A stretch of DNA of 62,980 nucleotides from Desulfobulbaceae bacterium (GTDB lineage Bacteria; Desulfobacterota; Desulfobulbia; Desulfobulbales; Desulfocapsaceae), in assembly GCA_004796425.1 (NCBI GenBank), contig QZLB01000134.1, positions 1 to 62,980 on the forward strand. Direction: 5' to 3'. Of the stretch, positions 1-9,146 are shown piece by piece. The position numbers and the translations under genes were made by a program. The notes beneath the pieces are model-generated. The model did not search any database, had not been told where the DNA came from, and saw nothing but the letters and a program-made list of their open reading frames with translations. The first letter of the stretch is position 1, and each line of letters starts with the position of its first letter.

Positions 1-755
1 ATTCTATTATATAATCGTTTCATTTTGCCATGTACCTGAAACCGGTTTAAGCCCACCATTCTGCCAGCAGCAGCCAGACTCATACTTTCCTCGTGGCATA
101 ATTTAAGTAAGAGCTTTTCATCACCAGTAAAGGAGAGTGATAACGCTTTGAAACCCTCAGAATCTGTGACTGCTTCTTGTGATTCCGGAAAATCCAGCTC
201 TTTAAACAGAATTTCCAGCAGAATCTCTTTTTGATTGCGTTCTGCCCGACTCTCAGGCCGTTTTGAATGATCTACCAGGTCTTCGCTGTCTACCGTTTGC
301 TGATCTGCAGAACCACAATGCGGAATATGGGTCAAAATATCTTCTGCAGCATTTTCAAGCTCACTCGCCCTCAGCCCAGCAGTACGGTCCTTTGCCACTT
401 CCAATGCTTCGGCAAGCGGGTAGCGCTCCTTGCAAAGAATCTGAAACAGTTGTATCCACGGCTCACCAAGCTTCATCACCCAAGCAGGTGGCTTAAGCCT
501 GCCATATTTTTTTCGGTTGAAATCCACCAGCAATCGATACACCACCGAGCTAAGATAGGTCCTGAAACTTGCCCTGCCATCATGTGCCCGCACTTTTTTC
601 CAATCGTCACGTGCCAGTTCGTCAACCACCCAGAGCGCCGCCTCCTCGGCCGCCGCATCGTTGGCAAACTGCCGGGTCGAGAGTTTATTGATCAGGTCCC
701 AGTGCTCAAGCACACGCGCCTTGGCTGATTCCTGCTGGTGATCTTCTCTGTTCAT
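1..755 (-). CDS. RNA polymerase sigma factor, sigma-70 family (ECF-like), 3' end cut by window edge
   Basis: A minus-strand frame stays open from an ATG at 755-753 to base 1, giving at least 251 residues. Residues about 10-90 look like sigma region 2: paired acidic helices followed by GRASFRTYLSSVVYRLLVDF, the -10-binding and core-binding type segment. The last 45 visible residues (LSFTGEEKLLLKL... then an AAAGRMVGLNRFQVHGKMKRL helix-turn-helix) look like region 4. The stretch between them is longer than in compact ECF factors. It should direct RNA polymerase to a small regulon. It is divergent from the vWA lipoprotein at 872 with 116 bases between them; vWA proteins of that type often sit beside sigma factors, so the two probably belong together. 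No clear Shine-Dalgarno precedes the ATG, so the start is uncertain. The plus-strand frame over the same bases is a shadow. Confidence 0.72.
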   Translation of the reverse strand, partial: MNREDHQQESAKARVLEHWDLINKLSTRQFANDAAAEEAALWVVDELARDDWKKVRAHDGRASFRTYLSSVVYRLLVDFNRKKYGRLKPPAWVMKLGEPWIQLFQILCKERYPLAEALEVAKDRTAGLRASELENAAEDILTHIPHCGSADQQTVDSEDLVDHSKRPESRAERNQKEILLEILFKELDFPESQEAVTDSEGFKALSLSFTGDEKLLLKLCHEESMSLAAAGRMVGLNRFQVHGKMKRLYNR

Positions 756-871
756 AAATCGGTTGAAAAATAGAATCAGAAAATTTTCGGCCACACATTT
801 TGAACATCGTACCGTCCACCAACATAGCAGAAGATCACCACATAGCAAATCAACAAACAGGAGATTTTCCC

Positions 872-2602
872 ATGAAAACAAAATTCTTTACCATTGTCTC
901 AGTCACCACGGCAGCACTGATCTTTATGTCATGCAGCAGTAATGGCCCCACCGACCAGGTCGACAGTCTGGTCTATGAGGAATCAGAGGTTGCTACTGAT
1001 GTGGCTGGCACGCAGAGCCAGGGCAAGGATATAAACTATCCCGCCGCTCCCGAAACCAAACAAGTTATGATGCTCGCTGCTGACTCCGCTCCCGTCAGGT
1101 TAAAAGCAATGAAGTATAGTGCCATTGCCCAACACCGCAGCGTAGAAGGTGCCATTGGTCTTCCCACACCATCGTATGCCCAACCCAACAGAGAGTCCTA
1201 TAACGCCGTTGAAGAAAATCGCTTTATCAACGCCCAGAATGATTCCCTTTCCACCTTTTCAATCGATGTGGACACCGCTTCTTACGCCAATGTGAGAAGA
1301 ATGATCAATTCGGGGCAGATCCCACCGGTGGGTGCTATTAGAGCAGAGGAAATGATCAATTATTTCCAGTATCGCTACCCTGAGCCTCAAGGCACGATGC
1401 CGCTCACCGTTGCCACAGAGATTGGCCCCAGCCCTTTTCATGAAGGCTACCAACTCCTCAAAATCGGTATGAAAGCCCGTAACCTTGACCGTGAAGAAGC
1501 GCCGCCTTCGAACCTGGTATTCCTCATTGATGTATCCGGTTCCATGCAGCATCCCAACAAACTGCCACTTCTCAAACAGTCCATGGGTTTGCTGGTGAAA
1601 CAGCTTGGTGCGTCTGACCGGGTATCAATCGTCGTCTACGCAGGCTCCGACTTTATTGCCCTTAACCCGACTCGCGGAGATCAACATCAAACGATAATCC
1701 AGGCCCTCGAACGGTTGCAGCCCGGAGGTTCCACTCACGCCTCAAGCGGCATCACCACCGCCTATCAATTGGCTCGGCAGGTCTTCATCCCCGGGGGTAA
1801 CAATCGGGTGATTCTTGCCTCGGACGGTGACTTTAACGTCGGCGTAACCAGCAGGGGAGCCTTACAGGAGTTGGTCGAGAAAGAGAGAGAAGATGGTATC
1901 AATCTGACGGTTTTGGGCTTTGGTATGGGCAATTACCACGATGACACCATGGAAATTCTCGCGAACAAGGGCAATGGCAATTATGCCTACATTGATTCAC
2001 TGCTTGAAGCGAAAAAAGTACTGGTCAAGGAGATGGCTGGAACCTTGTATACCCTGGCCAAAGACGTGAAAATACAGGTGGAGTTCAACCCTTCTCTGGT
2101 TGGCGCTCACCGACTGATCGGTTATGAAAACAGAGCGCTTGCTGATGAAGATTTTACTGATGATCGCAAAGACGCCGGGGAGTTGGGTGCCGGACATCGG
2201 GTTACGGCTCTGTATGAACTGATCCCGGCAGACCACCCTGACATACCAGCCTTACCTGAGCTTAAGTACAAAAAAGTCAGTGAGGTTGCAGAAGGCGGGG
2301 TAGAAAACGAACTGGCAACCATAAAGGTCCGCTACAAACCGCGTGGCAAAGAGCGTTCAGAACTTCTGTTGAAGACCGTGCATAATCAGCAGAGTGGTAA
2401 TGAAACCTCTGATGATTTCCGCTTTGCAGCCGCCGTTGCCGGTTATTCCATGCTGTTGAGGAAATCCGATCATCTCAGCACCTTTACCTGGGAAGATTGT
2501 CTTGCCCTCATTCGAAATGCTCGCGGAGATGATCCAGAAGGTTACCGCGCGGAGTTTCTTCAGTTGGTTGAAAAAAGTCAGTTACTGGACAACAAAGGCT
2601 AA
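872..2602 (+). CDS. von Willebrand factor A domain lipoprotein, YfbK-like
   Basis: This 576-residue protein has a lipoprotein signal (residues 1-20, lipobox FMSC, lipidated Cys21), a low-complexity linker, a vWA-associated N-terminal domain (about 110-205) and a vWA domain with an intact MIDAS motif DVSGS at 220-224. A C-terminal domain of the YfbK type follows. It should be anchored to the membrane facing the periplasm and bind a divalent metal and a protein partner; the partner is unknown. The start at 872 was chosen over an in-frame ATG at 800 because AGGAG lies 8 bases before it and the signal peptide begins there. Residues 49-57 (SQGKDINYP) recur in the Pal-like lipoprotein at 41855. The divergent sigma factor is the likely regulatory partner. 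Confidence 0.88.
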   Translation: MKTKFFTIVSVTTAALIFMSCSSNGPTDQVDSLVYEESEVATDVAGTQSQGKDINYPAAPETKQVMMLAADSAPVRLKAMKYSAIAQHRSVEGAIGLPTPSYAQPNRESYNAVEENRFINAQNDSLSTFSIDVDTASYANVRRMINSGQIPPVGAIRAEEMINYFQYRYPEPQGTMPLTVATEIGPSPFHEGYQLLKIGMKARNLDREEAPPSNLVFLIDVSGSMQHPNKLPLLKQSMGLLVKQLGASDRVSIVVYAGSDFIALNPTRGDQHQTIIQALERLQPGGSTHASSGITTAYQLARQVFIPGGNNRVILASDGDFNVGVTSRGALQELVEKEREDGINLTVLGFGMGNYHDDTMEILANKGNGNYAYIDSLLEAKKVLVKEMAGTLYTLAKDVKIQVEFNPSLVGAHRLIGYENRALADEDFTDDRKDAGELGAGHRVTALYELIPADHPDIPALPELKYKKVSEVAEGGVENELATIKVRYKPRGKERSELLLKTVHNQQSGNETSDDFRFAAAVAGYSMLLRKSDHLSTFTWEDCLALIRNARGDDPEGYRAEFLQLVEKSQLLDNKG

Positions 2603-2611
2603 TAGTATTGT

Positions 2612-2638
2612 TCCCGGGCGGTACGGTACCGTCCGGGA
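2612..2638. terminator. Probable bidirectional terminator
   Basis: A GC-rich inverted repeat (TCCCGGGCGGTA pairing with TACCGTCCGGGA, one G-T wobble, 3-base loop) sits between the convergent vWA and GtrA genes. On the plus strand a run of five T follows 7 bases downstream. Position and strength suggest it ends both transcripts. Confidence 0.65.
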
Positions 2639-2647
2639 CATGGTTTT

Positions 2648-3121
2648 TCAGCCATTGAAGATAAAGAACTTGCGAACTGCATAATTAATCATGACCGCCG
2701 TCACAATATTGGTCCCAAACGCGTAGGTTGTCAAAATCCCAAACCGCTTGATCAGAACACCCATCAGCATCGTACCAATACCCACTGAAATCCCGGACAC
2801 CGCATAAAACAGCAGTATTTCAATCACGATATGGTGTCGACCCCCTTCAAACACCCAGAGTATGTTGGTGATATAGGCAACCATATTGGCAAGCAGGAAC
2901 GCGATGATGTTGCCAATCATTGAATTTCGAGCCCTGATTGATTCACTCACCGGTCTGATTTTAAGCTTCAGAAACCTCACCGCATGATCATGTTCCTGCA
3001 GGGCGGGCAACAACAGCCAGGCAATCAAGTGGAAAATCCCGATATGGGTAAGTGTTGCCAGGCCACCGGCCAGTGCATACTTAATGAACTGGATGACGGT
3101 CTCATTTTCGAAGATCATCAT
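2648..3121 (-). CDS. GtrA family membrane protein
   Basis: A 157-residue protein with four hydrophobic segments (about 10-35, 68-88, 100-122 and 130-152) and the GtrA-type start FIKYALAGGLATLTHIGIF. Family members are small inner-membrane proteins, often helping move lipid-linked sugars or precursors for cell-surface polysaccharides. The FNG ending and the aromatic/basic tail RKFFIF fit the family. The central loop (about 45-65, basic) is longer than usual. Two adjacent ATGs (3121 and 3118) could start it. It has no glycosyltransferase neighbour, so its substrate cannot be guessed. It converges on the vWA gene across a hairpin. Confidence 0.82.
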   Translation of the reverse strand: MMIFENETVIQFIKYALAGGLATLTHIGIFHLIAWLLLPALQEHDHAVRFLKLKIRPVSESIRARNSMIGNIIAFLLANMVAYITNILWVFEGGRHHIVIEILLFYAVSGISVGIGTMLMGVLIKRFGILTTYAFGTNIVTAVMINYAVRKFFIFNG

Positions 3122-3842
3122 AATCTCTGTATTCGCCTCCGCTGAATGTCAGCTTATTTTCTGGAAATTGAACCGGTCTCAATGTAACGGGAGTTGAGCC
3201 TCTGGAAAATATACCTGCAAAAAATAATTCGCAACGAGAATCATCAGCTTTTTATCATTCTGCCCAACCGAGAGGATGAATTGGTCGAAAGGAAACCTGA
3301 GACACTGGACTGACCAGACGTTTTAGCCCCGACTTATCATTTACTCGTACCACCAAATTATCTGAGAAGAATCCAATCATCACTTTTCAAAAACCAAAAT
3401 AACAGCTCCCGAAAGACCATTTAGAGAGGTTTTTCTGCCATCTTATCGCATTCAGAACAACCTGTTTTTATCAGTAATGGTGATACATTTCATTAGCCAG
3501 AGTGATACGAGCCGTCCGAGTACTGGTTATACTAGTTTACCAATCGCTTTTTTGCAGTAAATATCAATCTGTTAACATAGTTTCAATATTTCTATACCCC
3601 GTTTTAATATTTACTTATAGTTCAAGTAACTAAAACTATTCCTGTTTTGACTTTACAAAAGAAAGGCCTCCCTATAAGGTAAGGGGGCTTCGAGAGATAG
3701 TGTTTTTTGCTCATTGTTATAAATTTACGCCGGCAGTCTCAACCTGGTTCGTTCTGGTAGATAATGGTTTTGCTCCAGAATCCAGGATGGTCTGTGTTTT
3801 TATTACGGCCAGGGCACATATCAACCACAAAAGGGGGTGGCC
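3122..3842. other. 721-base gap between GtrA and the ABM-domain gene
   Basis: I see no credible gene here. Bases about 3530-3660 are notably AT-rich. A small hairpin (GCCTCCC at 3666-3672 pairing with GGGGGC at 3683-3688, one bulge) lies 155 bases before the ABM gene. TTGACT at 3647 and TATAAG at 3673 resemble promoter elements but are 20 bases apart, too far for a confident call. A minus-strand frame at 3717-3983 runs antisense into the ABM gene and looks like chance. Confidence 0.4.
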
Positions 3843-4127
3843 ATGTCTGTAAAAATCTTTATCAAAAGAACGGGCGTTACCAAGAATCTCATTGAACTGA
3901 CAATTCTGCTCAAGCGCTTGCGCAGTCTGACCCTGAATCAACCAGGGTATATTTATGGAGAGACTTTGAGGCGCGTTGACCAACCGGATGAGTGTATTGT
4001 GATCTCCACCTGGCGCTCAATGGAAGACTGGGAGAATTGGTTTAACAACGAACAGCGCATCAGTATCCAGAGTGAAATTGATTTACTGCTCGGTAAAGAT
4101 ACCGAGTATGCGATTTACGAAGAATAG
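3843..4127 (+). CDS. Antibiotic biosynthesis monooxygenase (ABM) domain protein
   Basis: A 94-residue single-domain protein of the dimeric ferredoxin-like ABM fold. Visible family features are the start VKIFIKRTGV, the central GYIYGETLRRVD strand, and ISTWRSMEDWENWFNNEQR, the typical 'W.s..dw..w' helix. Members include quinol or heme monooxygenases and many stress proteins of unknown substrate, so no reaction is assigned. ATG 3843 is preceded by the purine-rich AAGGGGGTGG; a GTG two codons upstream is possible. It lies 52 bases before oadG in the same direction and could share its transcript. Confidence 0.78.
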   Translation: MSVKIFIKRTGVTKNLIELTILLKRLRSLTLNQPGYIYGETLRRVDQPDECIVISTWRSMEDWENWFNNEQRISIQSEIDLLLGKDTEYAIYEE

Positions 4128-4179
4128 CAAGGAACCGCAAGACCCCTGCAGATTCAAACCAACGCAAAGGTGATACAAG

Positions 4180-4452
4180 ATGATTGTTGAAGGATTGAAG
4201 TTAATGGTTGTTGGTATGACAACCGTAGTACTCTTTCTTTCGTTCATGATCCTGCTCATTCAACTCGTTGCTTACCTCACCAGGGGGGTAACCGCGAGAG
4301 AACTGCAGGCTATTGAGGAAGAGAAGGAACGTCAACGACTTGAGCGACAGCGAGAGAAAGAGGCCGCGGCCGATGAAGGGGATGAGGACATCGTGGTCAT
4401 CACTGCCGCTATTGCTGCCTTTGAGGCAGAGCGGTCTGCTGCCGCAACTTGA
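4180..4452 (+). CDS. oadG: Oxaloacetate decarboxylase Na+ pump, gamma subunit
   Basis: A 90-residue protein with one N-terminal membrane helix (about 7-33) followed by a charged, Glu/Arg-rich cytoplasmic segment, the plan of OadG/MmdD subunits. In the known enzyme the gamma chain holds alpha and beta together and its C-terminus binds Zn2+; the usual His-rich tail is absent here and the tail is Ala/Glu-rich instead. AAAGGTG precedes the ATG. oadA follows 65 bases downstream and then oadB, giving the common G-A-B order. The identification rests on size, topology and context more than on conserved residues. Confidence 0.84.
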   Translation: MIVEGLKLMVVGMTTVVLFLSFMILLIQLVAYLTRGVTARELQAIEEEKERQRLERQREKEAAADEGDEDIVVITAAIAAFEAERSAAAT

Positions 4453-4517
4453 TGAAAGAAGGTGGAAGAAATTATCCTGTTATTAACTAGAGAAATAATT
4501 TAGCAAGGAGAACCGTT

Positions 4518-6317
4518 GTGGGTAAAAAAATTATCAAATTTATGGATACATCCTTCAGGGATGGGTTTCAGTCGGTATTTGGTGCTCGGGTTTTGACCGA
4601 TGATTTTCTTCCAGCTCTTCAGGCATCCGTTGACGCCGGTATCACCCATATGGAAGCTGGTGGCGGTGCTCGTTTCCAGAGCCTGTTTTTCTATTGTGGT
4701 GAGTCAGCATTCGACATGATGGATCGTTTCCGTGCGGAAGTGGGACCAGACACCAACCTCCAGACCCTGGCTCGAGGTATCAATGTGGTGGCTTTGAGTC
4801 AGCAGCCCCGTGACATTATTGACCTGCATGCAAAAATGTTCAAGAAACACGGCATGACGACCATCAGAAACTTCGATGCACTCAATGACGTCCGAAACCT
4901 CGAATATTCCGGAGAGCGAATTGCCCACCATGGTCTGAACCATCAGATCGTTATTACTATGATGGATCTGCCTCCGGGATGCGAAGGTGCGCACACCCCA
5001 GAATTCTACCTGGATCGGCTGAAGCAGATTCTCGACTCGGACATTCCTTTCCATTCAATCTGTTTCAAGGATGCTTCGGGAACCGCGAATCCCCAGAAAA
5101 TCTATGACACCTTCAAAGGTGCCCGAAAGATGGTACCGGAAGATACCATACTCTGGTATCACACCCATGACACCGCCGGTATTGCTATTTCACAGAACAT
5201 GGCCGCAGTTGAGGGTGGAGCAGACGGTATTGATCTTGCCAAAAGCCCGGTCTGCGGCGGTACCTGCCAGCCTGATATCCTTTCAATGATGCACGTTTTC
5301 AAAGGAACGGATTATACGCTGGACCTTGATTACGAAAAAGTGCTTGCCGCTGAGGAAGTTTTCGAGAAAGCAATGAGCGATTATTTCTTTCCACCAGAGG
5401 CTAAAATGGTTTCCCCGACCATCACCCTGGTACCGATGCCCGGTGGCGCCTTGACGGCCAATACCATGATGATGAGGGACACCGGTACCCTGCACCTCTA
5501 CCCTGATGTAATCAAGGAAATGGCCGAAGTGGTCAAACTCGGTGGTTTTGGTTCTTCGGTTACCCCGGTTTCACAGTTTTACTTTCAACAGGCCTACCTC
5601 AATGTAACCCAGGGTAAATGGAAAAAAATCAACCCCAGTTATGGGAACATGGTTCTCGGTTACTTTGGTCGAACCCCGGCACCACCTGATCCAGAGATCG
5701 TTAAAATTGCTTCAGAGCAACTTGAAAAACCAATATTTACAGATGACCCGTTGGATATTCTTGAGCCGGGTATTCCTAAGGCGACCAAGATCTTGGAAGA
5801 AAACAATCTACCGGTCAACGATGAAAACATTTTCATCATCGCCAGCTGCGAGCAAAAAGGTTTGGACTTCCTGCTTGGGAACGCAATCGTCAATGTCAGG
5901 AAGAAATCCGACATGGAAGCAGAAGCAGAAGCCGCCAAACCGGCTGCCGCAGCACCGGCTGCCGCACCGTCAGGCCCACGGGCATACTCTATTACTGTTA
6001 ATAACCGCATTTATGATGTTACCGTTGCAGAAGGTACCGGTGCTGTTCAAGCGGTGCCCGCAGCAGCACCGGCTGCGGCAGCCTCGCCAGAGTCGGTTGC
6101 AAGTGGAACCGAGGTGGATGCGCCTACCCCAGGAAACATTGTGAAGCTCCTGGTCAAAGTGGGAGATAGTGTAACCAAAGATCAACCCCTGGTTGTGATG
6201 GAAGCCATGAAAATGGAATCCGAGGTGAAATCTCCCTGCGATGGTAAAGTATTGGCGATTCAGGTTTCCGCCGGTGATACGGTTCAAGCTTCAGACCCGC
6301 TTTTTATCATCGGGTAA
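4518..6317 (+). CDS. oadA: Oxaloacetate decarboxylase alpha subunit (carboxyltransferase plus biotin carrier)
   Basis: A 599-residue protein. Residues about 5-275 form the carboxyltransferase TIM barrel (DTSFRDGFQS at 10-19 in place of the usual DTTLRDAHQS). A conserved carboxylase domain follows to about 450, then an Ala/Pro-rich linker, then a biotinyl domain with EAMKME and biotin Lys565. It transfers CO2 from oxaloacetate (or a related oxoacid) to biotin. The start is a GTG with AAGGAG 7 bases upstream. With oadG before and oadB after, the product should form a membrane Na+ pump; a pyruvate carboxylase B role is the main alternative. The altered LRDAHQ motif and several substitutions set it apart from the enterobacterial enzyme, so the substrate is less certain than the family. 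Confidence 0.9.
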   Translation: MGKKIIKFMDTSFRDGFQSVFGARVLTDDFLPALQASVDAGITHMEAGGGARFQSLFFYCGESAFDMMDRFRAEVGPDTNLQTLARGINVVALSQQPRDIIDLHAKMFKKHGMTTIRNFDALNDVRNLEYSGERIAHHGLNHQIVITMMDLPPGCEGAHTPEFYLDRLKQILDSDIPFHSICFKDASGTANPQKIYDTFKGARKMVPEDTILWYHTHDTAGIAISQNMAAVEGGADGIDLAKSPVCGGTCQPDILSMMHVFKGTDYTLDLDYEKVLAAEEVFEKAMSDYFFPPEAKMVSPTITLVPMPGGALTANTMMMRDTGTLHLYPDVIKEMAEVVKLGGFGSSVTPVSQFYFQQAYLNVTQGKWKKINPSYGNMVLGYFGRTPAPPDPEIVKIASEQLEKPIFTDDPLDILEPGIPKATKILEENNLPVNDENIFIIASCEQKGLDFLLGNAIVNVRKKSDMEAEAEAAKPAAAAPAAAPSGPRAYSITVNNRIYDVTVAEGTGAVQAVPAAAPAAAASPESVASGTEVDAPTPGNIVKLLVKVGDSVTKDQPLVVMEAMKMESEVKSPCDGKVLAIQVSAGDTVQASDPLFIIG

Positions 6318-6392
6318 TACTGACGTAGGAACCATGTTTTGATGCACTGCGCTGCGGTGCAACCAAATTCACGTCTGCAGAATGGAACTATT

Positions 6393-7907
6393 ATGAAACT
6401 TAAGACGATATTGCTCTTACTACTCGGCATCACCATTGCCTTGGCAGCTACATCGCAGGCCAGTGACCAGCATGTCCCCATCACTGCACCGGTCGATGCC
6501 AAAGTAATCAGGGTTGATGTGGCGGTGGGTGACAAGGTCTTCAGCGGTGACACCCTGGCCATCTTGAAGACCACCGACGGAACGACCATCTACTTGAAGG
6601 CGGGTGTTTCCGGTTCAATCAAGGAACTTAATATCATCCCCTATAAAAAGGTGGCAAAAGATAGTCCGATTGGCATCATCATGTTGGAAGAGATTGTTGC
6701 CGCCATTCCCTCTACCAATCAGACAGAGGGGCTGCCATCCATCGGGGTGCTGGTGAAAAACCTCTTCAAAACCACCGGTATCTATGGAATTATAGACGGC
6801 CAACTTGATAAAGACTGGACGGTTGGTATCGGCAGAATCCTGATGATCATGGTCGGCCTGGGTCTGCTCTATCTCGGTATCTTCAAACAGTTTGAACCGC
6901 TGCTTTTGATACCCATCGGTTATGGTGCTATCCTTGCAAATATCCCGCTTGCCGGTATTGCTGATCCGGGTGGAATTCTCTACTACATCTATGAGGTTGG
7001 TATTGTAACCGGCATTTTCCCGCTGCTCATATTCATGGGCGTTGGGGCCCTGACAGACTTTGGCCCGATGATTGCCAACCCAATTACTATCCTGCTCGGT
7101 GGCGCTGCACAGATTGGTATTTTTGTGACCCTGTTGGGTGCACTGCTGCTCACCGATCTGGTTCCGGGGATCAATTTTTCCTTGGCCGATGCCGCCTCAA
7201 TTGGCATTATCGGTGGTGCCGACGGACCAACGGCTATCTTTTTATCAAGCCAACTCTCTCCACGGCTCCTCGGTTCCATTGCCATCGCCGCATACTCATA
7301 CATGGCACTGGTACCAATCATTCAGCCTCCGATCATGAAATGGCTGACCAGTGAAGAAGAACGAAAGATCAAAATGGTTCAGTTGCGCCATGTTTCTAAA
7401 ATTGAAAAGATGACCCTGCCACTGTTGGTCTTAGGAATCTGTGCGTTTCTGCTGCCAACCGCCGCTCCACTGATTGGAATGTTCATGCTTGGTAATCTGG
7501 CCAAGGAGTGTGGCGTGGTCGATCGTCTCTCTGATAATATTAAAGGTGCCCTCATGTATACCGTTACCATTTTTCTTGGACTCGGTGTCGGCAGTAAGTT
7601 GTCGGCAGACAAGTTCCTGAATATGGAAACCCTCGGCATCCTCGCTCTGGGTATGGTAGCCTTTTGCATTGGTACCGCCGGCGGTGTTCTGATGGCAAAA
7701 CTCATGAATCGGGTCTCCAAATCACCCATCAATCCGTTGATTGGGGCGGCGGGAGTGTCTGCGGTGCCAATGGCAGCCAGGGTCGTGAATAAGGTCGGTT
7801 TACAGGCCAACCCGCAGAATCACCTGATTATGCATGCTATGGGAGCCAATGTCTCAGGAGTCATCGGCTCTGCTGTTGCCGCAGGTGTTTTATTGGCACT
7901 GCTGTAG
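6393..7907 (+). CDS. oadB: Oxaloacetate decarboxylase beta subunit with an extra N-terminal lipoyl-like domain
   Basis: The last ~380 residues are a standard OadB membrane core: [10 protein letters not shown], the [17 protein letters not shown] segment and [15 protein letters not shown], which line the Na+ channel and decarboxylation site. Before them, residues 1-25 form a signal peptide-like stretch and residues about 27-100 resemble a biotinyl/lipoyl or HlyD-like hairpin ([21 protein letters not shown], then [10 protein letters not shown]). That domain has no MKM lysine, so it cannot carry biotin. Total length is 504 residues against about 430 for OadB of enteric bacteria. ATG 6393 is chosen because the signal peptide starts there; an in-frame ATG at 6339 is possible. 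It ends at a strong terminator. Confidence 0.9.
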   Translation: MKLKTILLLLLGITIALAATSQASDQHVPITAPVDAKVIRVDVAVGDKVFSGDTLAILKTTDGTTIYLKAGVSGSIKELNIIPYKKVAKDSPIGIIMLEEIVAAIPSTNQTEGLPSIGVLVKNLFKTTGIYGIIDGQLDKDWTVGIGRILMIMVGLGLLYLGIFKQFEPLLLIPIGYGAILANIPLAGIADPGGILYYIYEVGIVTGIFPLLIFMGVGALTDFGPMIANPITILLGGAAQIGIFVTLLGALLLTDLVPGINFSLADAASIGIIGGADGPTAIFLSSQLSPRLLGSIAIAAYSYMALVPIIQPPIMKWLTSEEERKIKMVQLRHVSKIEKMTLPLLVLGICAFLLPTAAPLIGMFMLGNLAKECGVVDRLSDNIKGALMYTVTIFLGLGVGSKLSADKFLNMETLGILALGMVAFCIGTAGGVLMAKLMNRVSKSPINPLIGAAGVSAVPMAARVVNKVGLQANPQNHLIMHAMGANVSGVIGSAVAAGVLLALL

Positions 7908-7940
7908 CTTTCATTCAATTACTGAAATCTTTTTCCAGAG

Positions 7941-7969
7941 AGGGGTCATATTCTGTATGACCCCTTTTT
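7941..7969 (+). terminator. Rho-independent terminator after oadB
   Basis: AGGGGTCATA at 7941-7950 pairs perfectly with TATGACCCCT at 7956-7965 across a TTCTG loop, followed by TTTT. It closes the oadGAB transcript 34 bases after the oadB stop. Confidence 0.92.
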
Positions 7970-8002
7970 CTTTAACCATGCAGCAATAATTTCCAGACAG
8001 CC

Positions 8003-8305
8003 ATGATCACAATCAAAGACGAAGCGGTAATCCACTTGCAGAACCTTCAGGACGCACACCCCGAACAGCCTTTACGGGTTGCAGTTGTGGGGGGGGCGCA
8101 AGGGCCAGGCTTGGGTATCATCCCCGATGAAAAAAATGGCGAAGATCAGGTTTTTGACTACCAGGGCGTGAAGTTGGTCATCGAGCCAAACTTAATGGGC
8201 TATTGTCGCCAAATCACCATTGGGTTCCAGGAGGGAAAGGAAGGTGCATGTGGTGGTTCAAGCGGGAGCGGTTTTTTAATCCAGGCCCAGGTACCGATCA
8301 GCTGA
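8003..8305 (+). CDS. IscA/HesB-like iron-sulfur protein with atypical cysteines
   Basis: A 100-residue protein with the HesB fold signature: an ITIKDEAVIHLQ start, LRVAVVGGAQGPGLG where IscA has its glycine-rich Cys loop, GVKLVIEPNLMGYC, and a Gly/Ser-rich C-terminus. A-type carriers use one Cys in the loop and a CxC near the end. Here the loop Cys is replaced by Ala and only Cys68 and Cys83 remain, so ordinary cluster carriage is doubtful. It stands alone after the oadB terminator and is convergent with fabI, 28 bases from its end. Function beyond the fold is unknown. Confidence 0.75.
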   Translation: MITIKDEAVIHLQNLQDAHPEQPLRVAVVGGAQGPGLGIIPDEKNGEDQVFDYQGVKLVIEPNLMGYCRQITIGFQEGKEGACGGSSGSGFLIQAQVPIS

Positions 8306-8333
8306 TGGTTCTCTGTCAGAGTTACGGCACTTC

Positions 8334-9146
8334 TTAACAGACACTCTTTTTGATGATGTCGTCATCAAAATAATTTACCGACATTCCCCCATCTACAACC
8401 ACCGTTTGACAGGTTATGCCCGATGAGCGGTCTGACAAGAGAAACACTGCAGTATCAGCCGCCTCCTGGGTGGTGAGTGCTTTTTTCCTGAGTATCGCTT
8501 TCTCGGCAAAAAGATAGCTGTCAATATATCCCGGTATCCCTGCCGAGGCTGACGTTTTAAGCAACGCCGGTGCAACCGCGTTAAACCTGACCCGTGAAAA
8601 TGAGGAAAAACTTTTTGAGAGAAAGCAGAGCGATGAATCGAGCGCCGCTTTGATCGGAGCCATATACCCGTAATTGAGTGCTGCCATTCGCGTAGTGGAA
8701 ATGGAAATGGTCACCACCGAAGCATCTATTGCCAGAATATCCTTGAAGTGATTTGCAATAGAAATAAATGAGAAGCAGGAGATATCAACCGCCTGTAAAA
8801 AATCGGTCTTTACGGTCTCATGAAAAGGTTTGAGCCCTTCAGAATAGTTAGCAAAAGCAATTGAGTGGACCATTCCATCCAACCGGCCGCCATTTTCGGC
8901 ATCAATCTCCTGGGCGACGTCAGCTGCTACCTGGGCAATTTGTTGCTCATCTTCCACATCACAAAGAAAAACCGGGCATTGCGGAAATAGCTTGCGGGCA
9001 GTCTTTCTTCGCTCCTCGGATCTGACAATCAGAATCACCGATCCACCCTGATCGATCAGGGTCTGGGTAATTGCTGTTGCGATCGATTTTTTATTTGCCA
9101 AGCCAAAAACCGCATACCGTTTACCGGTTACATTCAAAAAATCCAT
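8334..9146 (-). CDS. fabI: Enoyl-[acyl-carrier-protein] reductase, FabI type
   Basis: This 270-residue short-chain dehydrogenase reduces enoyl-ACP with NAD(P)H in fatty-acid elongation. It shows the FabI variant of the nucleotide fold (VFGLANKKSIATAI), DV at 63-64, the HSIAFAN strand at 94-100 and the catalytic pair Tyr159-x6-Lys166, spaced as in FabI and not as YxxxK of ordinary SDRs. The C-terminal SGITCQTVVVDGGMS strand is typical. ATG 9146 is preferred to an upstream TTG because a GAAGGG motif lies 9 bases before it. It is monocistronic here and convergent with the IscA-like gene. Confidence 0.9.
   Translation of the reverse strand: MDFLNVTGKRYAVFGLANKKSIATAITQTLIDQGGSVILIVRSEERRKTARKLFPQCPVFLCDVEDEQQIAQVAADVAQEIDAENGGRLDGMVHSIAFANYSEGLKPFHETVKTDFLQAVDISCFSFISIANHFKDILAIDASVVTISISTTRMAALNYGYMAPIKAALDSSLCFLSKSFSSFSRVRFNAVAPALLKTSASAGIPGYIDSYLFAEKAILRKKALTTQEAADTAVFLLSDRSSGITCQTVVVDGGMSVNYFDDDIIKKSVC

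Noticed and set aside
263-728. Plus-strand open frames
   Set aside because: They are antisense to a convincing sigma-factor reading frame on the minus strand that runs off the window edge.
3647-3678. TTGACT and TATAAG as a promoter for the ABM gene
   Set aside because: The spacer is 20 bases, outside the usual 16-18.
3717-3983. Minus-strand 88-residue frame
   Set aside because: It overlaps the ABM-domain gene in antisense, has no recognisable motif and no good ribosome site.
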